From Desulfocurvus vexinensis DSM 17965 (GTDB taxonomy: Bacteria > Desulfobacterota > Desulfovibrionia > Desulfovibrionales > Desulfovibrionaceae), in assembly GCF_000519125.1 (NCBI RefSeq), contig NZ_JAEX01000002.1, positions 372,001 to 436,000 on the forward strand: 64,000 bases of DNA, in the 5' to 3' direction. The position numbers and the translations under genes are program-made. Under the pieces are notes generated by a model, which was not told the DNA's origin, ran no database searches, and saw only the letters and a list, made by a program, of their open reading frames with translations. Within the stretch, counting starts at the first letter, position 1. Each line of letters starts with the position of its first letter. Of the stretch, positions 25,799 to 35,199 are shown in pieces.

Positions 25799-25849
25799 GA
25801 GTTATGCCTCCAGTCGCATCCGAGCCCGGGGCGGGCCGTCGCTTCGACG

Positions 25850-26335
25850 TTATGCCTTCTGTCCCTTGGCAGGGAATTGGTAGCGCAGGGCGGCCTTTTT
25901 CACGTTGCTCCAGGCGACGCGCACGGGCTGCCCGTTCTCCTCGGTCACGACGAAGCCGTCGGGCTCGACGCTTTCCAGCCGCCCCAGGTAGCGGCGGCGG
26001 CCCTGGGCGGCGTCGCGCAGGGTCACCTGCACCTCGCCGCCCTCGTGCCCGCGCATCTGCTCCGGGGAGAAGAAGGGCCGGTCCAGCCCCGGGGAGGAGA
26101 CTTCGAGATAGTAGCTGCCGGGCACGACGTCCTCGACGTCCAGGACCACGGAAAGGTCGCGCGAGAACTCGGCGCACTGGTCCACGGTCACGCCCGCCTC
26201 GCTGTCGAGGTAGACACGCACCACGCCGCGCCCGTGCCCGCCGGACAGCTCGACCCCCCACAGGGTCAGGCCCATGGCCTGGGCCAGGGGAGCGGCCAGC
26301 TCCTCCAGGGCCTTGCGGATCCTGTCTTCAGTCAT
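25850..26335 (-). CDS. rimP: ribosome maturation factor RimP
   Basis: A 161-residue RimP needed for 30S assembly. The blocks GLTLWGVELSGG, VRVYLDSEAGVTVDQCAEFS (in part) and YYLEVSSPGLDRP are diagnostic; the C-terminal SH3-like domain follows. It is the first protein gene of the operon. The ATG lies only 15 bases after the T run of the tRNA terminator, so there is no room for a separate promoter directly in front of it. Confidence 0.96.
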   Translation of the reverse strand: MTEDRIRKALEELAAPLAQAMGLTLWGVELSGGHGRGVVRVYLDSEAGVTVDQCAEFSRDLSVVLDVEDVVPGSYYLEVSSPGLDRPFFSPEQMRGHEGGEVQVTLRDAAQGRRRYLGRLESVEPDGFVVTEENGQPVRVAWSNVKKAALRYQFPAKGQKA

Positions 26336-26350
26336 GCCTTGGAATCCTTA

Positions 26351-26376
26351 ATAAAAAAGTGGACCCCGGGGTCCAC
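26351..26376 (-). terminator. terminator between tRNA-Gly and rimP
   Basis: The perfect palindrome GTGGACCCCGGGGTCCAC (26359-26376) forms a seven-base-pair stem with a CCGG loop, followed on the minus strand by TTTTTT (26358-26353) and ATT. It terminates tRNA-Gly transcription, and rimP expression apparently requires passing it. Confidence 0.85.
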
Positions 26377-26422
26377 TCGAATCATCTTCTGGGAGATGCG
26401 AGAGGGTAAAAGGTTTTTGATT

Positions 26423-26497
<75 letters not shown>

Positions 26498-26537
26498 ATC
26501 GTGCCGCGCCGGGGCCCCCCGGCGTCGCGAACGAACT

Positions 26538-26565
26538 TCTCTACCAAACCGCCCCCGGTTGTCAA
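26538..26565 (-). promoter_or_regulatory. sigma-70 promoter of tRNA-Gly and the rimP-pnp operon
   Basis: On the minus strand, a perfect -35 TTGACA (26565-26560), a 16-base spacer and TAGAGA (26543-26538). Transcription would start near 26531, about 34 bases before the tRNA. It is the only good promoter before rimP. Confidence 0.65.
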
Positions 26566-26750
26566 CTCTTTTATGTCCGCAGGGTTTCTTTGTCCAGGCC
26601 CGGGCTGGGCCCGAGGTAGGGCCGGGGTTGCGCCTGCGGGCCGCAGGGCGGAGCCGGGGTCGGGCCTCTGACGGCGCCCCCCGGGCCCGGGCCGGGCGGA
26701 TTCTCGCTCCAACAACCTTGAATACATGCCGTTTCCTGGGCGGCCCGGCC

Positions 26751-26767
26751 TTGGCGCGCTATTTGCT
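26751..26767 (+). promoter_or_regulatory. sigma-54 promoter of the flgF operon
   Basis: TTGGCGCGCTATTTGCT fits the -24/-12 consensus TTGGCACG-N4-TTGCW with a single mismatch (G for A), with the GG and GC doublets correctly spaced. The flgF start codon is 41 bases further on. Flagellar basal body operons are commonly sigma-54 dependent. Confidence 0.85.
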
Positions 26768-26807
26768 TCCCTTGCGGCAGAGCAAACCCCCACGGAGGGT
26801 CCACACG

Positions 26808-27590
26808 ATGCAGGAAAGCATGTACAGCGCCATGTTCGGGGCTTTGACCCAGGAACATCGCCTGAACATCATCGCCAACAATTTGGCGAACGTGAACACC
26901 ACGGGCTACAAGCGCGACCGGATGGCCTTCAAGGACGTCTTCATCCGCTATGCCCACGACGACATCCGCGAAGCCTCGATGCACCTGAAGTCCGAGCTTT
27001 TGTTCCCGGACCCGGACCACTACGCCAAGCCGCGCATTGCCGAGGCCCGGATCGAGTTCGACCAGGGCAGCGTGAAGCAGACGGGCAACGCCCTGGACGT
27101 GGCCCTGTCGGGCGAAGGGTTCTTCAAGGTCCGCACGTTCCAGGGCGAGGAGTTCTACACCCGCGCCGGAGCCTTCCACCGCAACGCCGAGGGCGTGCTG
27201 GTCAACGGCAACGGCGACGCCGTGCTGGGCGAGGGCGGGCCCATAGAGCTGCCCCAGGGCGCCGACGTGACCATCAACGCCGGGGGGCAGATCTTCGTGG
27301 ACGGTGCGGAGGTGGACACGCTGACCGTGGTCGGGCTGGACAACCTGCTGGCCATGGAAAAGGTCGGGCACACCTATTTCCGGGTGCGCACCCCGGGCGC
27401 GGCGGCGGAGATCCCCGTGCCGGAAACCGTGGTCGAGCAGGGCTACCTGGAAATGCCCAACGTCGAGGTGGTCACCGAGATGGTCAATATGATCGAGACC
27501 CACCGCGCCTTCGAGGCCTACCAGAAGATCATCACCAACACGCGCGAAATCGACACCAAGGCCACCGAACAGGTGGGCCGCGACAAGTAA
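26808..27590 (+). CDS. flgF: flagellar proximal-rod protein FlgF
   Basis: A 260-residue axial protein with the N-terminal rod motif (MYSAMFGALTQEHRLNIIAN, then NLANVNTTGYKRDR), the central FlgE/F/G domain and the C-terminal helix EMVNMIETHRAFEAYQKII. It forms part of the periplasmic rod and is exported by the type III apparatus without a cleaved signal. GGAGGG precedes the ATG at 26808. It is the first gene behind the sigma-54 promoter; flgG follows after 19 bases. The assignment as FlgF rather than FlgG rests on the order and on the closer match of the next gene to FlgG. Confidence 0.93.
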   Translation: MQESMYSAMFGALTQEHRLNIIANNLANVNTTGYKRDRMAFKDVFIRYAHDDIREASMHLKSELLFPDPDHYAKPRIAEARIEFDQGSVKQTGNALDVALSGEGFFKVRTFQGEEFYTRAGAFHRNAEGVLVNGNGDAVLGEGGPIELPQGADVTINAGGQIFVDGAEVDTLTVVGLDNLLAMEKVGHTYFRVRTPGAAAEIPVPETVVEQGYLEMPNVEVVTEMVNMIETHRAFEAYQKIITNTREIDTKATEQVGRDK

Positions 27591-27609
27591 GTAAGGAGGA
27601 CAACCAGCC

Positions 27610-28392
27610 ATGATGCGCTCCCTTTGGACCGCCGCCACGGGCATGGTCGCCCAGCAGCTCAATATCGACGTGATTTCCAACAACCTGGCCAACGTGAACA
27701 CCATCGGCTTCAAAAAGAGCCGGGCCGAGTTCGAGGACCTCATGTACCAGAGCATGAAGATCGCCGGGTCGCCCACCGAGGCCGGGAACCTCATCCCCAC
27801 CGGCATGCAGGTGGGCATGGGCGTCAAGCCGACCACGGTGCACAAGTTCTTCACCCAGGGCGATTTCCAGAACACCGGCAACCCGCTGGACCTGGTCATC
27901 GAGGGCGACGGGTTCTTCCAGGTGGATGTCAACGGCGAGATGGCCTACACCCGCGCGGGCGCCTTCAAGCTGGACAACGAGGGCCGCGTGGTCACGGCCA
28001 ACGGCTACGTGCTCCAGCCCGAGTTCACCGTGCCGGTGGAGACGGCCAACGTGGTCGTCACCGAGTCCGGGCACATCGCGGCCCTGGACAAGAACGGCGA
28101 CGAGCTGGCCGCCACGGACATCCCCACCTACACCTTCATCAACCCCGCGGGCCTCAAGGCCATGGGCAAGAACCTCTACACCGAGACCGAGGCCTCGGGC
28201 GCGGCCACCGAGGGCGTGCCCGGCGAGGAGAATTTCGGAACCATCGCCCAGGGCTTCCTGGAGATGTCCAACGTCGAGATCGTGGACGAGATGGTGGCCA
28301 TGATCGTCGGACAGCGGGCCTACGAGATCAACTCCAAGGCCGTGCAGACCTCCGACGCCATGCTTCAGACGGCTACCCAGCTCAAGCGCTAG
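27610..28392 (+). CDS. flgG: flagellar distal-rod protein FlgG
   Basis: A 260-residue rod protein with the classical FlgG start MMRSLWTAATGMVAQQLNID, the VISNNLANVNTIGFKKSRAEF block, and the end VEIVDEMVAMIVGQRAYEIN with NSKAVQTSDAML. Length and motifs match the family closely. AAGGAGG precedes it. It builds the distal rod that passes through the P and L rings encoded by the next genes. Confidence 0.98.
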   Translation: MMRSLWTAATGMVAQQLNIDVISNNLANVNTIGFKKSRAEFEDLMYQSMKIAGSPTEAGNLIPTGMQVGMGVKPTTVHKFFTQGDFQNTGNPLDLVIEGDGFFQVDVNGEMAYTRAGAFKLDNEGRVVTANGYVLQPEFTVPVETANVVVTESGHIAALDKNGDELAATDIPTYTFINPAGLKAMGKNLYTETEASGAATEGVPGEENFGTIAQGFLEMSNVEIVDEMVAMIVGQRAYEINSKAVQTSDAMLQTATQLKR

Positions 28393-28409
28393 GCAGGGAG
28401 GACGGATCG

Positions 28410-29435
28410 ATGACACGCACGCGGTGCCGCACGGCAATGGGCAGGCTCGGACGCTTCGCGCCCGGGCTGGCCGCGCTGGGCTCGGCGGCCCTGTTGCTGG
28501 CGACGCTTCTGGCCGCCGTGGCCCAGGCGGGAACCATGCAGGCCTCGTGGCGCCTGGCCGTGGCCCCCGCCGCCGTGGCCCGGGCCGAAACCGTGCTGCT
28601 GGGCGACATCGCCCGGCCCGTGGGCGAGTTGCCCGCCGAGCACTGGCAGACCCTGGCGGCCACGCCCCTGTGGCCCGCCCCCGCCCGCGAGGGCGAGCAG
28701 CAGAACATCGCGCGCGGCAAGCTGGCCAGCCTGTTGCGCTTCCACCTGGGCGACCTGGCCCAGCTGTGCGTGGTGTCGGGGCCGCTCACGGTGCAGCGCG
28801 GCGGGCGGCTGCTGGACGAGGCCGAGTTGCGCACCCTGGTGGCCGAGGCGCTGACGGCGCGCGTGTCGGGCATGCAGGGCGAGGTATCCCTGCGCGATTT
28901 CCGCCTGCCCGGGCAGGTCTTCCTGGCCGATGCCCAGAACTCCCTGGCCGTGGACGTGGCCGGGGGCTTCGGGCCGGGGCGGCTGTCGCTTCTGCTGCGC
29001 GAGGTCAACCCCGCCGAGATCACCGTGCGCAAGTACGGGGCCACCGTGTTTCTGGACCAGTGGATGAGCGTGGCCTGCGCGGCCCGGCCCATCAACCCGC
29101 GCGAGGATCTGACCCCCGACAAGGTCACCTTCATGCGCAAGAACGCCGCCTACCTGCGCGGCGAGCCCTGGGACGGGCGGCGCTTCGGCCTGCGCGCCGT
29201 GCGGCCCATGGGCACCGGCGAGATCATCTACAAGGCCAACCTGGACGATGTGCCCCTGGTCAGCCGGGGCGACACCCTGACCCTGGTCTACGAGGGCAGC
29301 CATGTGCGCCTGATGGCCCAGGTGGAGGCCCTGGCCGACGGCCGACTGGGCGATACCATCGTCGTGCGCAACAAGGACAGCAAACGCGAGATCGTGGCCG
29401 AGATCCGGGACGCGGAAACGGTCGTGGTGCGCTAG
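28410..29435 (+). CDS. flgA: flagellar P-ring assembly chaperone FlgA
   Basis: A 341-residue exported protein with a signal peptide (long Ala/Leu core, cleavage near AVAQA at about residue 40) and a C-terminal SAF-type FlgA domain (ACAARPINPREDLTPDKVTF, in part, through VSRGDTLTLVYEGSHVRLM). It helps P-ring subunits (FlgI) assemble around the rod in the periplasm. It is longer than E. coli FlgA (about 220) because of an extra N-terminal domain (about residues 50-190) containing a second FlgA-like stretch. GGGAGG precedes the ATG at 28410. Confidence 0.92.
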   Translation: MTRTRCRTAMGRLGRFAPGLAALGSAALLLATLLAAVAQAGTMQASWRLAVAPAAVARAETVLLGDIARPVGELPAEHWQTLAATPLWPAPAREGEQQNIARGKLASLLRFHLGDLAQLCVVSGPLTVQRGGRLLDEAELRTLVAEALTARVSGMQGEVSLRDFRLPGQVFLADAQNSLAVDVAGGFGPGRLSLLLREVNPAEITVRKYGATVFLDQWMSVACAARPINPREDLTPDKVTFMRKNAAYLRGEPWDGRRFGLRAVRPMGTGEIIYKANLDDVPLVSRGDTLTLVYEGSHVRLMAQVEALADGRLGDTIVVRNKDSKREIVAEIRDAETVVVR

Positions 29436-29453
29436 CACCCAAGGAGTCATGTC

Positions 29454-30158
29454 ATGAAGTTTTCCATCGCAGCCCTGGCGCTCGTGCTGCTGGCGGGATG
29501 CGCCACGTCGAGCAAGACCCCCATGCCGACCCCGGTGCTGACCCCGCCCGTGGCCGAGGCCCCGGCGCCCCAGGACAACCCCGGGTCGCTGTTCACCCCC
29601 TCTGACGCCAACTACCTCTACGGCGACACCCGCGCGCGGAGCGTGGGCGACGTGGTCATCGTGGAGATCGTCGAGGTGGCCAAGGCCACCAACAAGGCCG
29701 ACACCACCGCCGACCGCACCTCCAGTGTGGAGATGGGTGTGACCAACTGGTTCGACAAGAACGACGCGCGCCTGCTGCCCTTCGGCCCCAGCCTGGGCCT
29801 GGTGGGCAAGGTGGGCACCACGCCCATGATCGGCGCCAGCTCGTCGAGCAACTTCGAGGGCACGGGCGAGACCAAGCGCGAATCCAACGTCTCGGCGACC
29901 CTGGCCGCGCGCGTGGTGCGCGTGATGCCCGGCGGGCTCATGGAGGTCGAGGGCGCGCGCGAGGTCAAGGTCAACAACGAGACGCAGGTCATCGTGGTGC
30001 GCGGGCTGGTGCGCTCGCAGGACATCAGCCCCTCCAACACCATCGCCTCCACGCACATGGCCGACGCCAAGATCGAGTACTACGGCCAGGGCGTCCTGGC
30101 CGACAAGCAGCGCCCCGGCTGGATGACCCGCCTGCTGGACAACGTCTGGCCGTTCTAG
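29454..30158 (+). CDS. flgH: flagellar L-ring lipoprotein FlgH
   Basis: A 234-residue outer-membrane lipoprotein forming the L ring. The lipobox is LLAGC, with Cys at residue 16. The typical blocks [24 protein letters not shown] (in part), [23 protein letters not shown] (in part) and the [19 protein letters not shown] motif (in part) are present. AAGGAG precedes the ATG. The presence of flgH and flgI shows a Gram-negative flagellum. Confidence 0.97.
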   Translation: MKFSIAALALVLLAGCATSSKTPMPTPVLTPPVAEAPAPQDNPGSLFTPSDANYLYGDTRARSVGDVVIVEIVEVAKATNKADTTADRTSSVEMGVTNWFDKNDARLLPFGPSLGLVGKVGTTPMIGASSSSNFEGTGETKRESNVSATLAARVVRVMPGGLMEVEGAREVKVNNETQVIVVRGLVRSQDISPSNTIASTHMADAKIEYYGQGVLADKQRPGWMTRLLDNVWPF

Positions 30159-30178
30159 CCCCGAGAAGGAGAAGGCAC

Positions 30179-31312
30179 ATGCCCACTGTTTCCGCCCCCG
30201 CCGTCCCGTGCCCCCGCCTCCAGGCCCGCCTGGCGGCCCTGGCCCTGGCCGTGCTCGTGCTGCTGCCCGCCAGCGCCTGGGCCGTGCGCCTCAAGGACGT
30301 GGCCACCTTCGGCGGCGTGCGCTCCAACCAGCTGGTGGGCTACGGGCTGGTGGTCGGCCTGTCGGGCACCGGCGACAAGACCGGCTCGCAGTTCACCGTG
30401 CAGTCCGTGGCCAGCATGCTCGAGAAGATGGGCGTGGCCGTGGACAAGACCAAGCTCAAGCCCAAGAACGTGGCGGCGGTGATGGTCACGGCCCGGATGC
30501 CCGTCTCGGCCCGGCCCGGCACCGCCCTGGACGTGACCGTCTCGTCCCTGGGCGACTCCCAGAGCCTGCTGGGCGGCGTGCTCCTGCTCACGCCCCTGCG
30601 CGGGGTGGACGGCAACGTCTACGCCCTGGCCCAGGGGGCACTGGCCCTGGGCGGGGTGTCGGTGCAGGGCGCCGCCGCAGCGGCCCAGAAGAACATCACC
30701 ACCGTGGGCAGCATCCCCAACGGCGCCACGGTGGAGCGGGGCGTGCCCTTCCAGTACAACGCCCAGGACGAGCTGACCCTGAGCATGAACGTGGCCGACT
30801 TCACCACCACCATGAGCGTGGTGGACTCCATCAACAGCACCCTGGGGCAGGACTTCGCCCGCGCCGAGGACATCACCACCATCCGCCTGACCGTGCCCCA
30901 GGAGTTCCGGGGCAACCTGGTGCCGCTCATGGCCACCCTGGAGAACCTGGACGTGACCCCCGACGGCAAGGCCCGGGTGGTGGTGGACGAGAAGACGGGC
31001 ACCGTGGTCCTTGGGCGCAACGTGCGCCTGACGCGCGTGGCCGTGGCCCACGGCAACCTGCACATCGTCATCCGCGAGAGCGCCGACGTGTCCCAGCCTG
31101 CGCCCTTCGGCGCCGGGCAGACCGTGGTCACCCCGCAGACCGACGTGAACGTGCAGGAGGAGAACAACAGCCTGGTGATGATGGAGGGCGCGACCCTGCA
31201 GGAGCTCATCGACGGGCTGAACTCCATCGGCGCCACCCCGCGCGACCTGATTTCCATCCTCAAGTCCCTCAAGGCCGCAGGCGCCCTGCACGCGGAGCTG
31301 GAGGTCATTTAG
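30179..31312 (+). CDS. flgI: flagellar P-ring protein FlgI
   Basis: A 377-residue periplasmic P-ring subunit with a Sec signal (core [18 protein letters not shown], cleavage near residue 35). The hallmark [20 protein letters not shown] follows directly after cleavage, then GLSGTGDK. Length matches the family. GAGAAGGAG precedes the ATG. The stop is one base before the next start, so this gene and the rod-binding/M23 protein are coupled. Confidence 0.98.
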   Translation: MPTVSAPAVPCPRLQARLAALALAVLVLLPASAWAVRLKDVATFGGVRSNQLVGYGLVVGLSGTGDKTGSQFTVQSVASMLEKMGVAVDKTKLKPKNVAAVMVTARMPVSARPGTALDVTVSSLGDSQSLLGGVLLLTPLRGVDGNVYALAQGALALGGVSVQGAAAAAQKNITTVGSIPNGATVERGVPFQYNAQDELTLSMNVADFTTTMSVVDSINSTLGQDFARAEDITTIRLTVPQEFRGNLVPLMATLENLDVTPDGKARVVVDEKTGTVVLGRNVRLTRVAVAHGNLHIVIRESADVSQPAPFGAGQTVVTPQTDVNVQEENNSLVMMEGATLQELIDGLNSIGATPRDLISILKSLKAAGALHAELEVI

Positions 31313-31313
31313 T

Positions 31314-32585
31314 ATGCTGTCGCCCAAGATCGACGCCCAGGCCGCCCTGGACCAGGCCCGGACCCAGGAGATCCAGCGCAAGCTGGCCCTGGACAAGGTC
31401 CGCTCCGGGCTGGCCCCCGCCGCCAAGGACGAGCAGAAGCTGCGCGAGGCCACCCAGGGCTTCGAGGCCATGTTCATCCAGCAGCTGTGGAAGCAGATGC
31501 GCCAGACCGTGCCTCAGGAAGGCTACCTGCACAGCCGCGAGGAGGAGGCCTACCTCTCCATGTTCGACGAGGAGCTGTCGCGCAAGATGGCCGGGGCCGG
31601 AGGCATCGGCCTGGGCGACATGCTCTTCCGCGAGTTGCAGGAGCAGTTGGCGCGCTCGGCGGGCGGCTCGGCCACCCGCCCCGACGCGGCCCTGGGTCCG
31701 CTGCACTCCGGGCCCATGCCCCTGCACGGCGAGCCGGACGTGAAGTCCCTGGAAGAGGCGGGCGCCCTGCGGCCCCTGGAGGCCCAGGACCAGCTGCGGC
31801 CCCTGGCCCCGAGGGTCGAGCCGCGCTTCGACCCCCTGCTGGACACCGACACCGCCCTGCGCGACGCCGTGGCCGCCGGGCCGGAGATCATGCAGCGCGT
31901 GACGGCCCTGGCCACGCGCATCCGCCTGGAGACCGGCGGCGCCCCGGCCCAGGCCGTGGCCCAGGACGCGGCGCAGCAGGCCCCGGCGGCCTCCATGCAG
32001 CAGGCCCAGGCCGAGGCCGCCCCCGTGGCCCCGGCAGCTTCCGCACCGCAGGCCCAGGCGCCTGAAGCCGCGCCCCAGGCCGCCCCCGTGGCCCCGGCGG
32101 CCTCCGTGGCCCCGGCCGCTTCCACGCCGCAGGCCCAGGCCGCGGCCCAGGCCCCCGGCGCCATGCACTGGCCCGCCCGGGGTGAGGTCGTTTCCGGCTA
32201 CGGCTGGCGCACCGATGCGGTCACCGGCGCCCAGCAGTGGCATTCGGGCTTGGACATCGCCGGGACCGAGGGCGACCCCGTGGCTGCCTGCTGGGACGGC
32301 AAGGTAATTTTTGCCGGACAGCGGGGCCGTTTCGGCAACCTGGTGGTGCTCGAGCACCCCGGCGGATGGCGCAGCTACTACGGCCACAACCGGGCCAACC
32401 TGGTTTCCGAGGGCGACGTGGTCAGCGCTGGCAGCAAAATTGCAGAACTGGGGGCGACGGGAAGGACCTCGGATGCCCACCTGCACTTCGAAGTCAGGCG
32501 CGAGGACAGGGCGGAGAATCCCCTTGAGGTCATGGAACGATTGCAGGCCGGGCTTTCCGGGACAACCGCCAGCATGTCGGAGTAG
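31314..32585 (+). CDS. FlgJ-like rod-binding domain fused to M23 endopeptidase
   Basis: A 423-residue fusion. Residues about 40-105 are the rod-binding domain of FlgJ (FEAMFIQQLWKQMRQTVP, then FDEELSRKMAGAGGIGLGDM). A Pro/Ala/Gln-rich linker follows (about 210-280). The C-terminal 135 residues are an M23/LytM zinc peptidase with HSGLDIAG and HLHFEV, which hold the metal ligands. In enterobacteria the same N-terminal half is fused to a glucosaminidase instead. Here the rod would be let through the wall by cutting peptide cross-links. No signal peptide is seen, consistent with export through the flagellar apparatus. Confidence 0.9.
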   Translation: MLSPKIDAQAALDQARTQEIQRKLALDKVRSGLAPAAKDEQKLREATQGFEAMFIQQLWKQMRQTVPQEGYLHSREEEAYLSMFDEELSRKMAGAGGIGLGDMLFRELQEQLARSAGGSATRPDAALGPLHSGPMPLHGEPDVKSLEEAGALRPLEAQDQLRPLAPRVEPRFDPLLDTDTALRDAVAAGPEIMQRVTALATRIRLETGGAPAQAVAQDAAQQAPAASMQQAQAEAAPVAPAASAPQAQAPEAAPQAAPVAPAASVAPAASTPQAQAAAQAPGAMHWPARGEVVSGYGWRTDAVTGAQQWHSGLDIAGTEGDPVAACWDGKVIFAGQRGRFGNLVVLEHPGGWRSYYGHNRANLVSEGDVVSAGSKIAELGATGRTSDAHLHFEVRREDRAENPLEVMERLQAGLSGTTASMSE

Positions 32586-32590
32586 GGGCG

Positions 32591-33067
32591 ATGCTCGATA
32601 GGCTCATGGAGAACGTGGGGCGACAGGAAAAGGGGCTGATGGTGCTCCTCGGTCTGCTTGAGGAAGAATTTTCCCTGCTGACCGGGCGCGACCCCAAGGC
32701 CGTGACGGGCTGCGAGTTCTCCATCCAGGAGCTTTTGCGCCAGCTGGCCGCCGAGCGCGTGGCCCTGCGCGGCCATGTCAGGGCCCTGGACCCCGGCGCA
32801 CGGACCCTGAAGGACCTGCGCCAGACCCTGGGCGAGGCCGGGGTGCCCCTGGACGAGGCCATGGCCCGCGTGGACGCCCTGGAGCAGCGCTGCGCCGTGC
32901 AGGCCGAGAAGAACTCCCACCTGGCCCTGGCCCTGGCCGAGCAGAGCCGCAACATGCTCGACTTCATGCACAAGCAGATCCAGCCCAAGGGCAACGCAAC
33001 GTATTCGCAGCGGGGCCGCGTGTCCTCCAGCCACCCCGAGGCCGCCCTGTTCCGCGGGAGATCGTAG
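32591..33067 (+). CDS. flgN: FlgN-family export chaperone
   Basis: A 158-residue helical cytoplasmic protein of the FlgN family, which keeps FlgK and FlgL unfolded and delivers them to the flagellar export gate. Sequence signals are modest (LMENVGRQEKGLMVLLGLLE and the long amphipathic helices), but position just before flgK and flgL and the size are right. Its stop codon abuts the flgK start, so the chaperone and its client are coupled. Confidence 0.85.
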   Translation: MLDRLMENVGRQEKGLMVLLGLLEEEFSLLTGRDPKAVTGCEFSIQELLRQLAAERVALRGHVRALDPGARTLKDLRQTLGEAGVPLDEAMARVDALEQRCAVQAEKNSHLALALAEQSRNMLDFMHKQIQPKGNATYSQRGRVSSSHPEAALFRGRS

Positions 33068-35188
33068 ATGGCCGGGCTGAACACCATCCTCGACATCGGC
33101 AAGGGGGCGCTGTTCGCCTCGCAGACGGCCATCAGCGTCGCGGGCAACAACATCGCCAACGTCAACACGCCCGGCTATGCGCGCCAGGCCGTGCGCCTCG
33201 AGGAACAGTACGCCATCAACACCACCCCGGGCCAGATCGGCACCGGGGTCAAGACCGTCGAGGTCTTCCGCTATTTCAACTCCTTCGTGGAGCAGCAGTA
33301 CGTGGACAAGGTGTCCAGCGAGCGCCGCTGGGACGCCGTCTACCAGAACATGCGCGCCCTGGACAGCCTGTTCAACGAAAGCCAGACCGCAGGCATCAAC
33401 GCCTCCATCGCCCAGTTCTGGCAGGACTGGCAGGACCTGGCCACCCACCCCGAGCTCAACGCCTCGCGCGAGGCGCTTCTGGGCAACTCCCAGACCCTGC
33501 TCTCGGCCATCCATACCGTGGCCGAGGACATGCGCCGCATGCAGGTCCAGATGGACGAGTTCATCGCCCAGGAGGTGGACGCGGCCAACGACATCATCAA
33601 GCAGATCGCCGAGATCAACCTCCAGATCCAGACCTCCGACGTGCCCGGGCAGAACAACGCCAACAGCCTCTACGACCGGCGCGACCAGCTCGTGCGCGAG
33701 ATGGCGGGCTACCTCGACGTGAGCTACGTGGACAACGGCGGCGGCAACTTCACGGTCATGACCAAGGCCGGGCACGTGCTGGTGGACGGCGTGGAGACCT
33801 TCCGCCTGGCCTTCGAGAACGCCAAGACCTCCCAGGAGCTGACCAGCACCTCGACCTTCGACGGCGACGTCTATTTCGAGGGCGGCGACGATTTCGAGTA
33901 CAAGCTGGAAGTCATCCAGGCCGGCGACGTGGCCCTGGGCGGCTCGGCGGCGCAGTTCCGCGTGTCGCTGGACGGCGGCAAGACCTGGATGACCGACGAC
34001 CAGGGCAACGAGCTGCACTTCGCCGCGCGCCCTGACGAGGGGCGGATGCGCATCGGCGACCTGAGCATCTGGTTCGGCGACAAGGCCGACGCCACCGCCG
34101 ACCCCACCGGGAACATGGTCGTGGGCGACAGCTTCACCATCGTGCCCAAGAAGGGCCTGTACTGGTACAAGACGACCTCCACGGCCATGAACATCACCCC
34201 GCAGCAGTACGCCAACGGGGCCGACAACACCCGCCGCCTCACCGGCGGCAGCCTGGCGGGCTATTTCCAGTTCCGCGACGAGAACATCGGCAGCTACGTG
34301 GACAAGCTCGACGGCTTCGCCAAGTCGTTCATCTGGGAGGTCAACCGCCTGCACAGCCAGGGCGCGGGCACCCAGAACCACACCAATATCATCGGCTCCT
34401 ACTCCGTGGACTCGACCACCGCGCCCCTGGGCAGCAACAGCTCCGGCCTGGTGTGGGCCGACCGCCTGGAGCAGGGCAACATGCAGCTGTTCTTCTACGA
34501 CGCCAGCAGCGGGGCCCTGGCCTCGGGGGCGTCCTTCGGCGCGCTGGACTTCGGCGGCGGGGCCATGTTCGACCCCTCGGTGCACTCCCTGCAGGACGTG
34601 CGCGACGCCGTCAACGGTACCTGGGGCACCTTCGTCACCGCCAGCATCGTCAACAACCGCCTGCAACTGTCGGCCAACAGCGGCTACGAGTTCGCCTTCG
34701 GCACGGACACCTCGGGCCTGGCGGCGGCGCTGGGCATGAACACGTTCTTCGAGGGCACCACGGCCCTGGATATGGAACTGACCACCATGGTCAAGTCCGA
34801 CCTGGACTTCATCGCCTCGGGCCACGTCAACGGCGCGGGCGAGATCAACGTGGGCGACAACACGGCGGCCAAGGCCATCGCCGAGCTCAAGGACAAGGCC
34901 GTGCTCATCAACGTCCACACCGAGAGGCCCACCAGCCAGACCCTGGCCAAGTATTTCAACAGTATCGTGACCACCGTGGGCGGCGACACCTCCTCGGCCA
35001 AGTTCAACTACCAGTACAATGCGGCCCTGGCTGCGGACCTGGAGTCGCGCCAGCAGGAGACGGCGGGCGTGAGCCTGGACGAGGAGATGAGCAACCTCAT
35101 CAAGTTCCAGCATTCCTACACGGCGGCGGCCAAGCTCATCTCGGCGGCGGACCGCATGCTCCAGACGCTTCTGGCCATCAAGAACTAG
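33068..35188 (+). CDS. flgK: flagellar hook-associated protein 1 FlgK
   Basis: A 706-residue hook-filament junction protein. The start LNTILDIGKGALFASQTAIS with VAGNNIANVNTPGYARQAV is classical, as is the C-terminal end SLDEEMSNLIKFQHSYTAAA. A Gly/Asp-rich module (about residues 274-365, core RVSLDGGKTW) is inserted in the middle and resembles two modules in FlgL. The ATG follows the flgN stop directly. The protein is exported and sits at the distal end of the hook. Confidence 0.97.
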   Translation: MAGLNTILDIGKGALFASQTAISVAGNNIANVNTPGYARQAVRLEEQYAINTTPGQIGTGVKTVEVFRYFNSFVEQQYVDKVSSERRWDAVYQNMRALDSLFNESQTAGINASIAQFWQDWQDLATHPELNASREALLGNSQTLLSAIHTVAEDMRRMQVQMDEFIAQEVDAANDIIKQIAEINLQIQTSDVPGQNNANSLYDRRDQLVREMAGYLDVSYVDNGGGNFTVMTKAGHVLVDGVETFRLAFENAKTSQELTSTSTFDGDVYFEGGDDFEYKLEVIQAGDVALGGSAAQFRVSLDGGKTWMTDDQGNELHFAARPDEGRMRIGDLSIWFGDKADATADPTGNMVVGDSFTIVPKKGLYWYKTTSTAMNITPQQYANGADNTRRLTGGSLAGYFQFRDENIGSYVDKLDGFAKSFIWEVNRLHSQGAGTQNHTNIIGSYSVDSTTAPLGSNSSGLVWADRLEQGNMQLFFYDASSGALASGASFGALDFGGGAMFDPSVHSLQDVRDAVNGTWGTFVTASIVNNRLQLSANSGYEFAFGTDTSGLAAALGMNTFFEGTTALDMELTTMVKSDLDFIASGHVNGAGEINVGDNTAAKAIAELKDKAVLINVHTERPTSQTLAKYFNSIVTTVGGDTSSAKFNYQYNAALAADLESRQQETAGVSLDEEMSNLIKFQHSYTAAAKLISAADRMLQTLLAIKN

Positions 35189-35199
35189 GGGGAGCACCG

